Of a stretch of DNA of 64,000 bases, positions 24,607-31,575 are shown in pieces. Position 1 is the stretch's first letter. Every line of letters starts with the position of its first letter. The stretch spans positions 19,152 through 83,151 of the forward strand of contig DATJSJ010000144.1 in NCBI GenBank assembly GCA_035504175.1. The letters are read 5' to 3'. Made by a program: the position numbers and the translations under genes. The DNA is from DATJSJ01 sp035504175 (GTDB taxonomy: Bacteria > Pseudomonadota > Alphaproteobacteria > Acetobacterales > Acetobacteraceae). The notes beneath the pieces were generated by a model. That model saw only the letters and a program-made list of their open reading frames with translations. It was not told the DNA's origin and searched no databases.

Positions 24607-25281
24607 TCAACCCTGCCGGATTTCGTCGAGGCACGGCCGAGGGCAGTAGAAATGATCGTACCAGTGCAGAATGTTGTCCGGCCCGTCGCACACGCAGACC
24701 TCGTGCGCGCAGCACTGCGATCGCGATCCCGCGGTCACCGTCCAGCGCAGGTAGTAGTCGCGGCAGCCGCGCAGCCAGATGATCGCCTCAAATGCCTGAT
24801 GATCGGCGGCGGATGCGGGCAGGGTCAGCGTCGCCGTGATGCTGCCGCGCTCCTTCGGCCCGAGCGCCAGGCTGGATGGCGCGAACGCAACCTCGCCTGC
24901 CGCGGGACCGCTGGCGAGCGCGGTGAAGGTGCGTCGGCGGATGTCCTCGTTCGTCACGCACAGCCGGATCGACGCGGGCGACCCCGCGCACACCTGGCAG
25001 GAGAATTCGCCAAGCAGGCGCGGCATCCAGCACGGCTCGGGGATGTCGCAGCAGGAGGACGTCATCTGCGGCATGCTCAGCTTCGGCATGCCGCAGCAGG
25101 AGCCGAGGCGGCCACGCATCAGGCCGGTCATCGCGCCGGTCAACGCATCGCTGCTATCGCCGACGAGCTTCAGCATTTCCTCGCTCAGCGTCCGCTGCAC
25201 GCCGATCAGCCGGTCGATGATCTGGCCGAGATCCGAAAGACCCTGTCCCAGATTGGTGCCCAGATTGGCGTTGCTGCCCAT
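24607..25281 (-). CDS. Unknown cysteine-rich protein with helix plus Ig-like layout
   Basis: A 224-residue protein of unknown function. The N-terminal ~55 residues are helical and Gly/Leu-rich (GQGLSDLGQIIDRLIG and on). A Cys-rich centre follows (SCCGMPK, SSCCDIPEPCW, FSCQVCAG), then a beta-sandwich with ALGPKERGSITATLTLP near 155. The C-terminus is again Cys-rich (QCCAHEVCVCDG, FYCPRPC). About 15 cysteines, several paired, suggest metal binding or disulphides, although no signal peptide is visible. ATG 25281 has GGAG a few bases upstream; an in-frame ATG at 25296 is the alternative. It sits within the isoprenoid-associated operon. Confidence 0.75.
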   Translation of the reverse strand: MGSNANLGTNLGQGLSDLGQIIDRLIGVQRTLSEEMLKLVGDSSDALTGAMTGLMRGRLGSCCGMPKLSMPQMTSSCCDIPEPCWMPRLLGEFSCQVCAGSPASIRLCVTNEDIRRRTFTALASGPAAGEVAFAPSSLALGPKERGSITATLTLPASAADHQAFEAIIWLRGCRDYYLRWTVTAGSRSQCCAHEVCVCDGPDNILHWYDHFYCPRPCLDEIRQG

Positions 25282-25292
25282 CCCACTCCACC

Positions 25293-26036
25293 TCACCCGC
25301 TGGTTGCCTGCCCCTGGTTTGCGGGCGCGGCCTGCCCGCCAACCTCCACCCGGACGGCGTAGTTCAAGTTCATGAATGGCCAGACGCCGGTATAGGTTCG
25401 CCCCGACTGCAATCGCGTGGGCAACGTCGCCGTGATCGTCAGGGCGCGGGCCTTGCCCGGCGGCAGCGCGCCGGCGGCGCCTTCGAGCCGCAGCTTGACC
25501 AGTCCGCCATAGCCCTTGCGAAGCTCTTCGATGAAGCGGGCCAGGATCTGATTGCCGTCCTCGGCGTCCGCGCGATAGGCGTGACCGATCGCCGTCTCGA
25601 CGCCATTCACCTCGTAGACGCCGACCAGGCCGTTTTCCGGCAGCTCGGCCGGGACGTTGCCGGCATTGGCCAGCATGATCGGGGCCTGCAGCGCGGCGCC
25701 GGCCGCGCCGGCGAGCCGCAGCAGCGGCGGATCGACGCGCAGGCTGACGAGCGGATCGACCGCGACGGTCAGCCGCCGCACGCCGTCGCCCGCGTGCAAC
25801 TCGGCCGCATACTGGCCGGGTGGCAGCCCCGGATCGATGCGGGCCCGCAGCCTGGCGTAGTCGCCATTGACCCGCAGACCCGCGACCACCGGCGCGCCCA
25901 TCGGATGGCCCTGCTCGTCGAGCAGTTGCAGGCTGGCCGGGCCGGCCGTCTCCAGCCGCTCGGGCAGGATTGCCGAAATCCGGCCGCCGCCGTGATGCCG
26001 CGCGACGACGGAGGTGTCGTCAGCCGCGATCGCCAT
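25293..26036 (-). CDS. Unknown protein with two Ig-like beta-sandwich regions
   Basis: A 247-residue protein, not recognised. The first half reads as beta-rich with DPGLPPGQYAAELHAGDG near residue 85, the second with ALPPGKARALTITATLP near 205 followed by TYTGVWPFMNLNYAV. Both contain the pattern P-G-x(5-6)-beta strand-G-x-Y typical of NEW3/Ig-like modules. A central segment mentions LANAGNVPAELPENGLVG. No signal peptide is present. The ATG at 26036 overlaps the stop of the previous gene by one base (TGATG). Co-directional and closely packed within the ispH cluster; a structural or scaffolding role is inference. Confidence 0.75.
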   Translation of the reverse strand: MAIAADDTSVVARHHGGGRISAILPERLETAGPASLQLLDEQGHPMGAPVVAGLRVNGDYARLRARIDPGLPPGQYAAELHAGDGVRRLTVAVDPLVSLRVDPPLLRLAGAAGAALQAPIMLANAGNVPAELPENGLVGVYEVNGVETAIGHAYRADAEDGNQILARFIEELRKGYGGLVKLRLEGAAGALPPGKARALTITATLPTRLQSGRTYTGVWPFMNLNYAVRVEVGGQAAPANQGQATSG

Positions 26037-26443
26037 CACCCATCCCCGAGCGTCAGGCGCGGCACGAACACGGACCGATCGCCCGAGGAACCGCAGATCT
26101 CGCACGGATTGGGCTTGTAGGGTTCGGTGATCGCCATGGCCTGTCCGCACAGCCGCACCGTCAGCAGCTCGATTCCGAGCAGGTTCAGCCCGACCCGGAA
26201 ATCCGCCGGCAGGTGCACGCGCAGCGACGGGAATTCCTTGATCCGTAGTGACAGATCGACCGGCTTCAGCTCCAGCGGGTCGATCTGCAGCTCGATCTTC
26301 GGCAGCTTGTCGATGCTGATCGTGTAGTTGTCCGGAAGCCCCGACAGGCCGACCGATCCGGAAAGCTGGCTCCCCACGCTGCCGGCCAAGGTGGTGTCGA
26401 TTCCGCCGTCAATCACGAAAGGCTGGGGGATGTTCACGCTCAT
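26036..26443 (-). CDS. Unknown small beta-rich protein with C-terminal Cys pair
   Basis: A 135-residue protein, not recognised. The N-terminal region alternates Gly/Ser-rich beta motifs (GSVGSQLSGSVGLSGLP), then repeated hydrophobic/polar alternation (IELQIDPLELKPVDLSLRI). Near the C-terminus is PNPCEICGSSGD, a CxxC that could bind metal. No signal peptide. Its stop overlaps the next gene. The alternating pattern suggests amphipathic beta strands, perhaps surface-binding; that is inference. Confidence 0.72.
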   Translation of the reverse strand: MSVNIPQPFVIDGGIDTTLAGSVGSQLSGSVGLSGLPDNYTISIDKLPKIELQIDPLELKPVDLSLRIKEFPSLRVHLPADFRVGLNLLGIELLTVRLCGQAMAITEPYKPNPCEICGSSGDRSVFVPRLTLGDG

Positions 26444-26486
26444 GCGAGCTGGTCCCTACCTGTGATCTGCCTTGGGCGCGGCGAGC

Positions 26487-27053
26487 CTAGGCGGTTTTGC
26501 CGCCGTCCGGAAGCGTCTCGGACGTTCCGCCCTGGGAATCAGCGCCGGGCAGCAGCCCGAGCCGGCCCAGCATCGCAATCTCCGCGGCGCGCAGCGCGGC
26601 CGGTCGCCCGGTCTCGGCCGGGCGGCGTGGCGCGATCGGGCCGGCGGGATCATCCCGGTAGGCACGGGCGATCTGCTGCAGGCGCGGGACACGCACCGCC
26701 ACGTCGATCAGGATTTCGATCGCGCGCGACATGCGCACGATGCCATCGGTCGTGCCGCGCAGGTGCAGGCGACTGTCCATGATCGCCGCGGCCACCTCGA
26801 TCCGCCCCGCCAGCAGGTCCAGCACGGTCTGGCGGTCGGTCGCGCCGATGCCGTCCGCATCCGGCGCGGGCACCTCGCGCGCGATGGACGTGGCATGCAG
26901 GCTTTCGCCTTCGAAACGCAGCGACACGGCTTCGGCGTCCACCGCGACGATCGCGGAGCGGTCGCCGACGATGCCACGCAGCCGCGCGAAGCTCGCCGGC
27001 TCCGCCACCGCGACGGCACCCACGAGGCCGAGGATGTAGTCCGCGAGCAGCAT
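26487..27053 (-). CDS. Unknown protein, possible SCP2-like lipid-binding domain
   Basis: A 188-residue protein. The segment from about residue 45 to 115 (LRFEGESLHAT, then DRQTVLDLLAGRIEVAAAIMD and LRGTTDGIVRM) has the layout of SCP2/sterol-carrier domains: beta strands, then the D-x-x-T-x-x-x-L-L-x-G helix and a final gate helix. This is fold-level resemblance only. The C-terminal 60 residues are Pro/Arg/Gly-rich. It lies 12 bp after the AttH/CrtC-like gene. A lipid- or isoprenoid-binding role would suit the presence of ispH and a polyprenyl synthase upstream. Confidence 0.65.
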   Translation of the reverse strand: MLLADYILGLVGAVAVAEPASFARLRGIVGDRSAIVAVDAEAVSLRFEGESLHATSIAREVPAPDADGIGATDRQTVLDLLAGRIEVAAAIMDSRLHLRGTTDGIVRMSRAIEILIDVAVRVPRLQQIARAYRDDPAGPIAPRRPAETGRPAALRAAEIAMLGRLGLLPGADSQGGTSETLPDGGKTA

Positions 27054-27065
27054 CCCGGATCCGGT

Positions 27066-28064
27066 TCAGGTGACGTATTCGAACACCGCAAGGCCGGTTG
27101 CGGAGACGTCCTGGTCGCGCACCCGCCCCACCGCCTCGAAGCCGCCGACCAGTTCGTGGATGAAGGCGTAGCCCGGCCGCATCGGTTCGCCCTCGATCAA
27201 CTGCGCTGCGGCACGCGTCGCGAAGGACAGGCGCACCCAGTCGGCGCCCGCCGCCGCCTCGACGGTCAGCCGCGCCGGAAGGGCGGGCCGGGCCCGGTCG
27301 CCGTTCAGCGCGGCGAGGGCCCCCGGCAGGCGGCGCAGGGGCACCTCCGCCCGCCCCTCATGGCGGATCGTGACGCCGGCGCGGAACGTCCGGCTCTGCC
27401 CGTCCTGCACCACGATCAGGTGCGCCGGATAGCGGCGGCGATGCAGCCGGTCGGTCAACTGCGCCAGCACGAAAAGCGGGCCCGGCGCCGGCGCGGCGAA
27501 GGCGCCCCACTCCCAGCCGATATCCTCGCCCCAGAACCAGCGACCCCAATTATGGTCGTGATAGGCCGTCCAGGCGGCGAGGTCGAATATCCGTCCGCCG
27601 AGCGTGAGCTGGCCTTGCAGGCGAAGCTGCGGCACGACGAACCAGGCGATCCAGCCGGAGCCGAACGGCTCGGCAAACTCGATGCGGATCGGGCGGGCGG
27701 CCGCCGTGCCACGCAAATCCAGCGCCAGCGCCTCCTCCGGCAGCCGTGCCGACGCGTGCAGCGTGCGCCCCGTCGGGTCGACCATGATCGCGACGTTCGC
27801 GAGCAGGATGCCGGCGGGCACGATCGTTGCTTCGTCAAAACCGGCGATCTCGACATTGCCGCACCAGCCCTCGCCCGGCGCGTGCAGCAGCGCGGCGCCG
27901 ACCGCCCGGGCCCGCTCGTCGGCCGGCGCGCCGTGCAGCAGGACGTTCACCAACGCGACGCCGCCGCCCGCATGGTCGAACAGGTTCAGATGGAACCAGT
28001 CCTTGTACGCGGGCGCGGTCGGATCGAGCAGCGAGGGCAGCCGCAGCAGATCGAAATCGCTCAC
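27066..28064 (-). CDS. AttH/CrtC-like (carotenoid hydratase-type lipocalin fold) protein
   Basis: A 332-residue protein. GWIAWFVVPQLRLQGQL, the central AYHDHNWGRWFWGEDIGWEW and a C-terminal beta-rich half correspond to the AttH/CrtC fold, two lipocalin-like domains with the conserved Y-H-D-H-N-W-G motif. CrtC enzymes hydrate C1-C2 double bonds of acyclic carotenoids; AttH proteins act on other hydrophobic substrates. The gene starts at GTG 28064, overlapping the upstream stop as GTGA; a long in-frame upstream extension is arginine-rich and overlaps another gene. With a polyprenyl synthase in the same operon, the substrate is likely isoprenoid. Confidence 0.78.
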   Translation of the reverse strand: MSDFDLLRLPSLLDPTAPAYKDWFHLNLFDHAGGGVALVNVLLHGAPADERARAVGAALLHAPGEGWCGNVEIAGFDEATIVPAGILLANVAIMVDPTGRTLHASARLPEEALALDLRGTAAARPIRIEFAEPFGSGWIAWFVVPQLRLQGQLTLGGRIFDLAAWTAYHDHNWGRWFWGEDIGWEWGAFAAPAPGPLFVLAQLTDRLHRRRYPAHLIVVQDGQSRTFRAGVTIRHEGRAEVPLRRLPGALAALNGDRARPALPARLTVEAAAGADWVRLSFATRAAAQLIEGEPMRPGYAFIHELVGGFEAVGRVRDQDVSATGLAVFEYVT

Positions 28065-28639
28065 CGCAGCAATTGGCTGGTGTGGCCGTCCGCGGCGTTG
28101 CCGCCCTCGAAGACCGGCGGTTCGGCGGGCGCGAGCCGCGCCAGCCCTTCGATCGAGCGGGTGATCTCCCGCGCGTGTATCCACAGGCCGAGCAGGCAGT
28201 CGATGAAGTTCGCCTCGCCGGGCGCGGCCCCGGCGGCGCGGCTTTGCAGCGCCGGCGGGATCGGAACGGCCGACAGCGTCTCCGCCAGGTCGGGTGCCAG
28301 CAGCAGCGCCAGATCGTTGCGGATATGGTCGACGACCGGCGTTGCCGGCAGGCCGGCGGCCATGTCGCCGATGCGCAGCGCCGCCCACAGCGTCTCGCCG
28401 TTGCGCGCCGCGGGGCTGGCCAGCAGCGCCCGCCGCAGCCGCGCCCCGTCGGCCGTGCGGGCGGCGTCACGCCCGGCCAGGCTGAGCCCGGCCAGCAGGG
28501 AGCCGATCACGCTGACGCCGGAGGTGTAGTGCAGGATGATCAGCCGCGTCGCGAGGGACGAGACCAGCGCCGCGGTGGTGCGGTCGGCCTCGCCCTCCGG
28601 GTCGACCAGCCGCGCGCGCGGTGCCGCCGTCTCGTTCAT
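28061..28639 (-). CDS. Unknown alpha-helical protein
   Basis: A 192-residue, mostly helical protein that I do not recognise. A moderately hydrophobic stretch (LATRLIILHYTSGVSVIG, about 26-43) is followed by an Arg/Ala-rich helical middle and a late helix FIDCLLGLWIHAREITRSI. No signal peptide; whether the hydrophobic stretch crosses the membrane is unclear. Start ATG and stop both overlap neighbours (ATGA and GTGA), so it is translationally coupled within the isoprenoid-associated operon. Confidence 0.72.
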   Translation of the reverse strand: MNETAAPRARLVDPEGEADRTTAALVSSLATRLIILHYTSGVSVIGSLLAGLSLAGRDAARTADGARLRRALLASPAARNGETLWAALRIGDMAAGLPATPVVDHIRNDLALLLAPDLAETLSAVPIPPALQSRAAGAAPGEANFIDCLLGLWIHAREITRSIEGLARLAPAEPPVFEGGNAADGHTSQLLR

Positions 28640-29178
28640 GCCGCCTGCGCGTCGGGGCCGGCCGGCGCCTCCTCTGTCATGGCAGGCTCCACGATCACGC
28701 GTACCGGCAGCGCGCCCTTCTCGAACCCGGGCAGCAGCACGGCGCCGCGATAGCTGCCAGGCGGCGTTGCCGCGGGCACCGGAACCGCGATCGCGATCGT
28801 TGCCTGGTCGCCTTCGGCCAGAAGCGCCGACCCAGGCTCCACGCGCGCCTCGACGAACCAGGTCACGCCGCGCTCGGACACGAGCGGGCTCAGCATCGGG
28901 CTCACCAGGCAATGCACGCGCTGACGGTTCTCGAGCGTGACCTGCAGCGTCACGGTGTCGCCGCCCTGCGCCCGGCCCTGCAGCTCCAGTCCCGGATCCG
29001 GCAGGACCAGGGTGCCCGGCACGACCGGGCCGACCAGGCCCTGCAACTGACGCAGGTAGCGCAGCGTCTCACTGGCCAGGCGCTGCTGGAAATCGGTTTG
29101 CAGGCGCAGCAAATCGTCGATCGGCCCGCGCACCGCGGCATGGCTCCCGGCATTGTTGGCGTCATGGCTCGGCGTCAT
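28636..29178 (-). CDS. Unknown protein: N-terminal helix plus Ig-like beta-sandwich
   Basis: A 180-residue protein of unknown function. Residues 18-50 form a helical region (DDLLRLQTDFQQRLASETLR and on). Residues 55-165 read as a beta-sandwich: DTVTLQVTLENRQRVHCLV, then LAEGDQATIAIAVPVP and PPGSYRGAVLLPG. The P-G-x-Y-x-G-x-L strand matches NEW3-type Ig-like modules. The same architecture occurs in the proteins at 24088 and 24607. It begins 8 bp after the polyprenyl synthase stop and overlaps the next gene. Confidence 0.74.
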   Translation of the reverse strand: MTPSHDANNAGSHAAVRGPIDDLLRLQTDFQQRLASETLRYLRQLQGLVGPVVPGTLVLPDPGLELQGRAQGGDTVTLQVTLENRQRVHCLVSPMLSPLVSERGVTWFVEARVEPGSALLAEGDQATIAIAVPVPAATPPGSYRGAVLLPGFEKGALPVRVIVEPAMTEEAPAGPDAQAA

Positions 29179-29186
29179 GTCTCCCC

Positions 29187-30248
29187 CTATTTCAGCCGAT
29201 CTATGACGTATGTCAGCATCTCACGCAGAAACAAGCGATCGTCGCTGCTTTCGGACATGAATGCCAGGGCCCGGGGCTCGAACTCAAGCGCACGCTCGGT
29301 GAACGAGCGGGCGAGCGCCCGGCCGTAGCCGAGCGAACCCGCCTCCTGCATGGCGCGCAGCAGCCAGATGATCGAGGCCGGCCGCTTGCGCGACCGCGGC
29401 TGCTGCAGGATGCGCAGCGCCCGCTCGCGCGTCGGTGCCGGTGCGGTACGCAGGAAGTGCAGCAGCATCACCGTCCGCTTGCCCTCGAACAGGTCGCCGC
29501 TGATCTCCTTGCCGTACAGCACCTCGTCCGCCTCCAGGTTGAGCAGATCGTCGTGAATCTGGAAGGCGATGCCGGCGAGATGCCCGAGCTCGATCAGGCC
29601 CTGCAGGTCCTCGTCGGTGGGCTCCGCGATGCCCGGCCGGCTGCCGCAGATCACGCCGACGCGCAGCGGCGCGATGACGGTGTACCAGCAGGTCTTCTTG
29701 TGCGCCATGCGCACATAGTCCTGGTCGCCGAGGTCGAAGCGGCCCTGCCGTATCCAATCGAGCTCGATCGCCTGGCCCTCGACCGATTCGCGGCTCATGC
29801 GCTCGACCTCGCCGAGGATCTGCAGCGCCTTGCGCACGCCCAGCGTTTCGACGTTGCGCAGCAGCAGCGAGACCGAGAAGACGTTGCTGGCGTCCCCGAC
29901 ATTGATCGCGATCGGCACGCCGTGGCGGCGGAACAGGGTCTCGCCGCCGCGGCGGAACAGCGAGGCGTCCTCGATGTCGTCGTGCAGCAGCGCGCCGTTG
30001 TGGAACAGTTCGAGCGCCGCCGCGGAATGGCCCGCCTGCGCGTCCTGGCCGCCGACGCCGCGGCACGCGGCGAAACAGATGGCCGGGCGCAGTCCCTTGC
30101 CCTCACGGAACGGATAGTCGGCGAGCTGGTCATAGAGCGGGCCGTAGCCGGTGCGGCGGTGTTCGGCGAACAGCCGTTCCAGCTCCGCGGCCACGGCCAC
30201 GCGGGCGCGATCAAGGACGTCCTTGATGAGGGCCTCGTGGTGCGCCAT
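29187..30248 (-). CDS. Polyprenyl diphosphate synthase (trans-isoprenyl, IspA/GGPPS family)
   Basis: A 353-residue trans-prenyltransferase that condenses IPP with allylic diphosphates. The first Asp-rich motif is DDIED (90-94), preceded by small residues (NGALLH), compatible with a product longer than C15. The second is DDLLN (233-237): the last Asp is replaced by Asn, a form familiar from eukaryotic GGPP synthases. GKGLRP (about 50-55) is the IPP-binding region. ATG 30248 is used, though no strong ribosome-binding site precedes it. It follows ispH on the same strand and heads the run of unknown genes. Confidence 0.88.
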   Translation of the reverse strand: MAHHEALIKDVLDRARVAVAAELERLFAEHRRTGYGPLYDQLADYPFREGKGLRPAICFAACRGVGGQDAQAGHSAAALELFHNGALLHDDIEDASLFRRGGETLFRRHGVPIAINVGDASNVFSVSLLLRNVETLGVRKALQILGEVERMSRESVEGQAIELDWIRQGRFDLGDQDYVRMAHKKTCWYTVIAPLRVGVICGSRPGIAEPTDEDLQGLIELGHLAGIAFQIHDDLLNLEADEVLYGKEISGDLFEGKRTVMLLHFLRTAPAPTRERALRILQQPRSRKRPASIIWLLRAMQEAGSLGYGRALARSFTERALEFEPRALAFMSESSDDRLFLREMLTYVIDRLK

Positions 30249-30273
30249 GCCGGAGGATCGTCTAGAGCCGTTC

Positions 30274-30294
30274 CAGGCTGACTGTCTCAGCCTG
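30274..30294 (-). promoter_or_regulatory. Stem-loop between ispH and polyprenyl synthase genes
   Basis: CAGGCTGA (30274-30281) pairs perfectly with TCAGCCTG (30287-30294), 5-base loop, within the 126-bp ispH-to-synthase gap. It ends 25 bases before the synthase ATG. It may end or process the ispH message, or affect synthase translation. No T-tract is seen. Confidence 0.4.
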
Positions 30295-30374
30295 AAGCGC
30301 CCTGGTCCACTGTTCGAGAGCACTCCTCACGCGTCCGGCGGTTCCGCCTCTGGCGATCATGCGCTAGTGCAGCC

Positions 30375-31352
30375 TCACGGCGCCCGGCCCCGCGGCCCGG
30401 CGCCGCCTCTGGCGTGCGGCGGCAGCGCCGGCAGGCCGAACCGGATGCTCTCGTCGGCCGCGCGCAGCTCCTCCAAGCCGACGTCGAAGCCGTCGCGCAG
30501 CCATGCGATCAGCGCCTCCATGGCGGTCTCCGGCGTCGACGCGCCGCTGCTGAGGCCAAGGATCCGCACGCCGTCGAGCCAGGCCATCGGCAGCTCCTCC
30601 GGTCGCTCCAGCAGCCGGACGCGGGGGCAGCCGGCCGCCTCGGCGACCTCCGCCAGGCGCCGCGAGTTGGAGGAGTTGTAGCCGCCCAGCACCAGGAAGG
30701 CGTCGCAGCGCGGCGCCAGCAGCCGCACCGCGTGTTGCCGGTTGGTGGTGGCGTAGCAGATGTCGTCACTGGCCGGCCCGTGCAGGTCGGGAAACCGCTC
30801 CTGCAGGGCCGCAACGATCGCGGCGGCATCGGCGACGGACAGGGTGGTCTGCATCGCCAGCCCGTATGCCTTCTCGGTATCGACCGGCAGCGCCAGCGCC
30901 GTCTGCCGGTCCGGCACGACATGCACCCTGCCGCGCCCGACCTGGCCAACCGTGCCGACGACCTCGGGATGGCCGGGATGGCCGATCAGCAGCACGTCCC
31001 GGCCGGCCGCGACGTGGTGCCTGACTTCGCTATGGACCTTGCTGACGAGCGGGCAGGTCGCATCGATCGCGGTGAGCAGGCGTTCGCGCGCCTCGGCCGT
31101 GACCCGGCACGCCACGCCATGGGCCGAGAAGATCACGATCGCATCGTCGGGTACTTCATCCAGCTCTTCGACGAAGATCACGCCGCGCCGCTCGAACGAG
31201 GCGAGAACGTCCGGATTGTGTACGATCGCGTGTCTGGCATAGACCGGCGGCCCGTACTCATGCAGCGCCGCCTCGACGGTCTCGATCGCCCTGACGACTC
31301 CCGCGCAGAAGCCTCGCGGCGAGGCGCGCAGAATGCGCAGCGATGGTTTCAT
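30375..31352 (-). CDS. ispH: 4-hydroxy-3-methylbut-2-enyl diphosphate reductase
   Basis: A 325-residue IspH/LytB enzyme, the last step of the MEP pathway, which yields IPP and DMAPP. The three [4Fe-4S] ligands are C16 (RGFCAGV), C100 (DATCPL) and C199 (DDICYATTNRQ). His in HAIVHNP, the Glu of GHPGHPE near 130 and the late SSGASTPE complete the substrate site. The C-terminus is Arg/Gly/Pro-rich. It is first in an operon with the polyprenyl synthase. Whether this is the housekeeping copy or a dedicated duplicate cannot be told from the window. Confidence 0.95.
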   Translation of the reverse strand: MKPSLRILRASPRGFCAGVVRAIETVEAALHEYGPPVYARHAIVHNPDVLASFERRGVIFVEELDEVPDDAIVIFSAHGVACRVTAEARERLLTAIDATCPLVSKVHSEVRHHVAAGRDVLLIGHPGHPEVVGTVGQVGRGRVHVVPDRQTALALPVDTEKAYGLAMQTTLSVADAAAIVAALQERFPDLHGPASDDICYATTNRQHAVRLLAPRCDAFLVLGGYNSSNSRRLAEVAEAAGCPRVRLLERPEELPMAWLDGVRILGLSSGASTPETAMEALIAWLRDGFDVGLEELRAADESIRFGLPALPPHARGGAGPRGRAP

Positions 31353-31575
31353 GCAGCCACCACGGTTATGACGCGCGGCCGGTCGCGCTCGGCCGGCCGA
31401 TCGGGCTCAGGTCCCTCGGGGGTGCACCATACCACGCCCGGCGCGTCGCTTCGTCATCGAAGACCCTGGCGGATGCGTCGCCGTCGCGTACCCGACGCGC
31501 GGGTAGTGCGTGAACGGGTTTGGCGGGTATCCCCCGGCCGGGACAATCGGCAGCGCGTCAGTCGGACGGACTTGG

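Noticed and set aside
26472..28529. 685-codon open frame on the plus strand across the unknown cluster
   Set aside because: Tested because the opposite genes are unfamiliar. The minus-strand genes have overlapping start/stop junctions and natural composition, and one carries the AttH/CrtC motif, while this frame is Arg/Gly/His-rich.
23246..31352. Possible encapsulin-type terpenoid compartment
   Set aside because: Prenyl synthase neighbours raised the idea, but no protein has the length or motif pattern of an HK97-like shell.
31389..31400. 12-bp palindrome TCGGCCGGCCGA upstream of ispH
   Set aside because: Only G/C with terminal T/A; such palindromes are common by chance in this composition.
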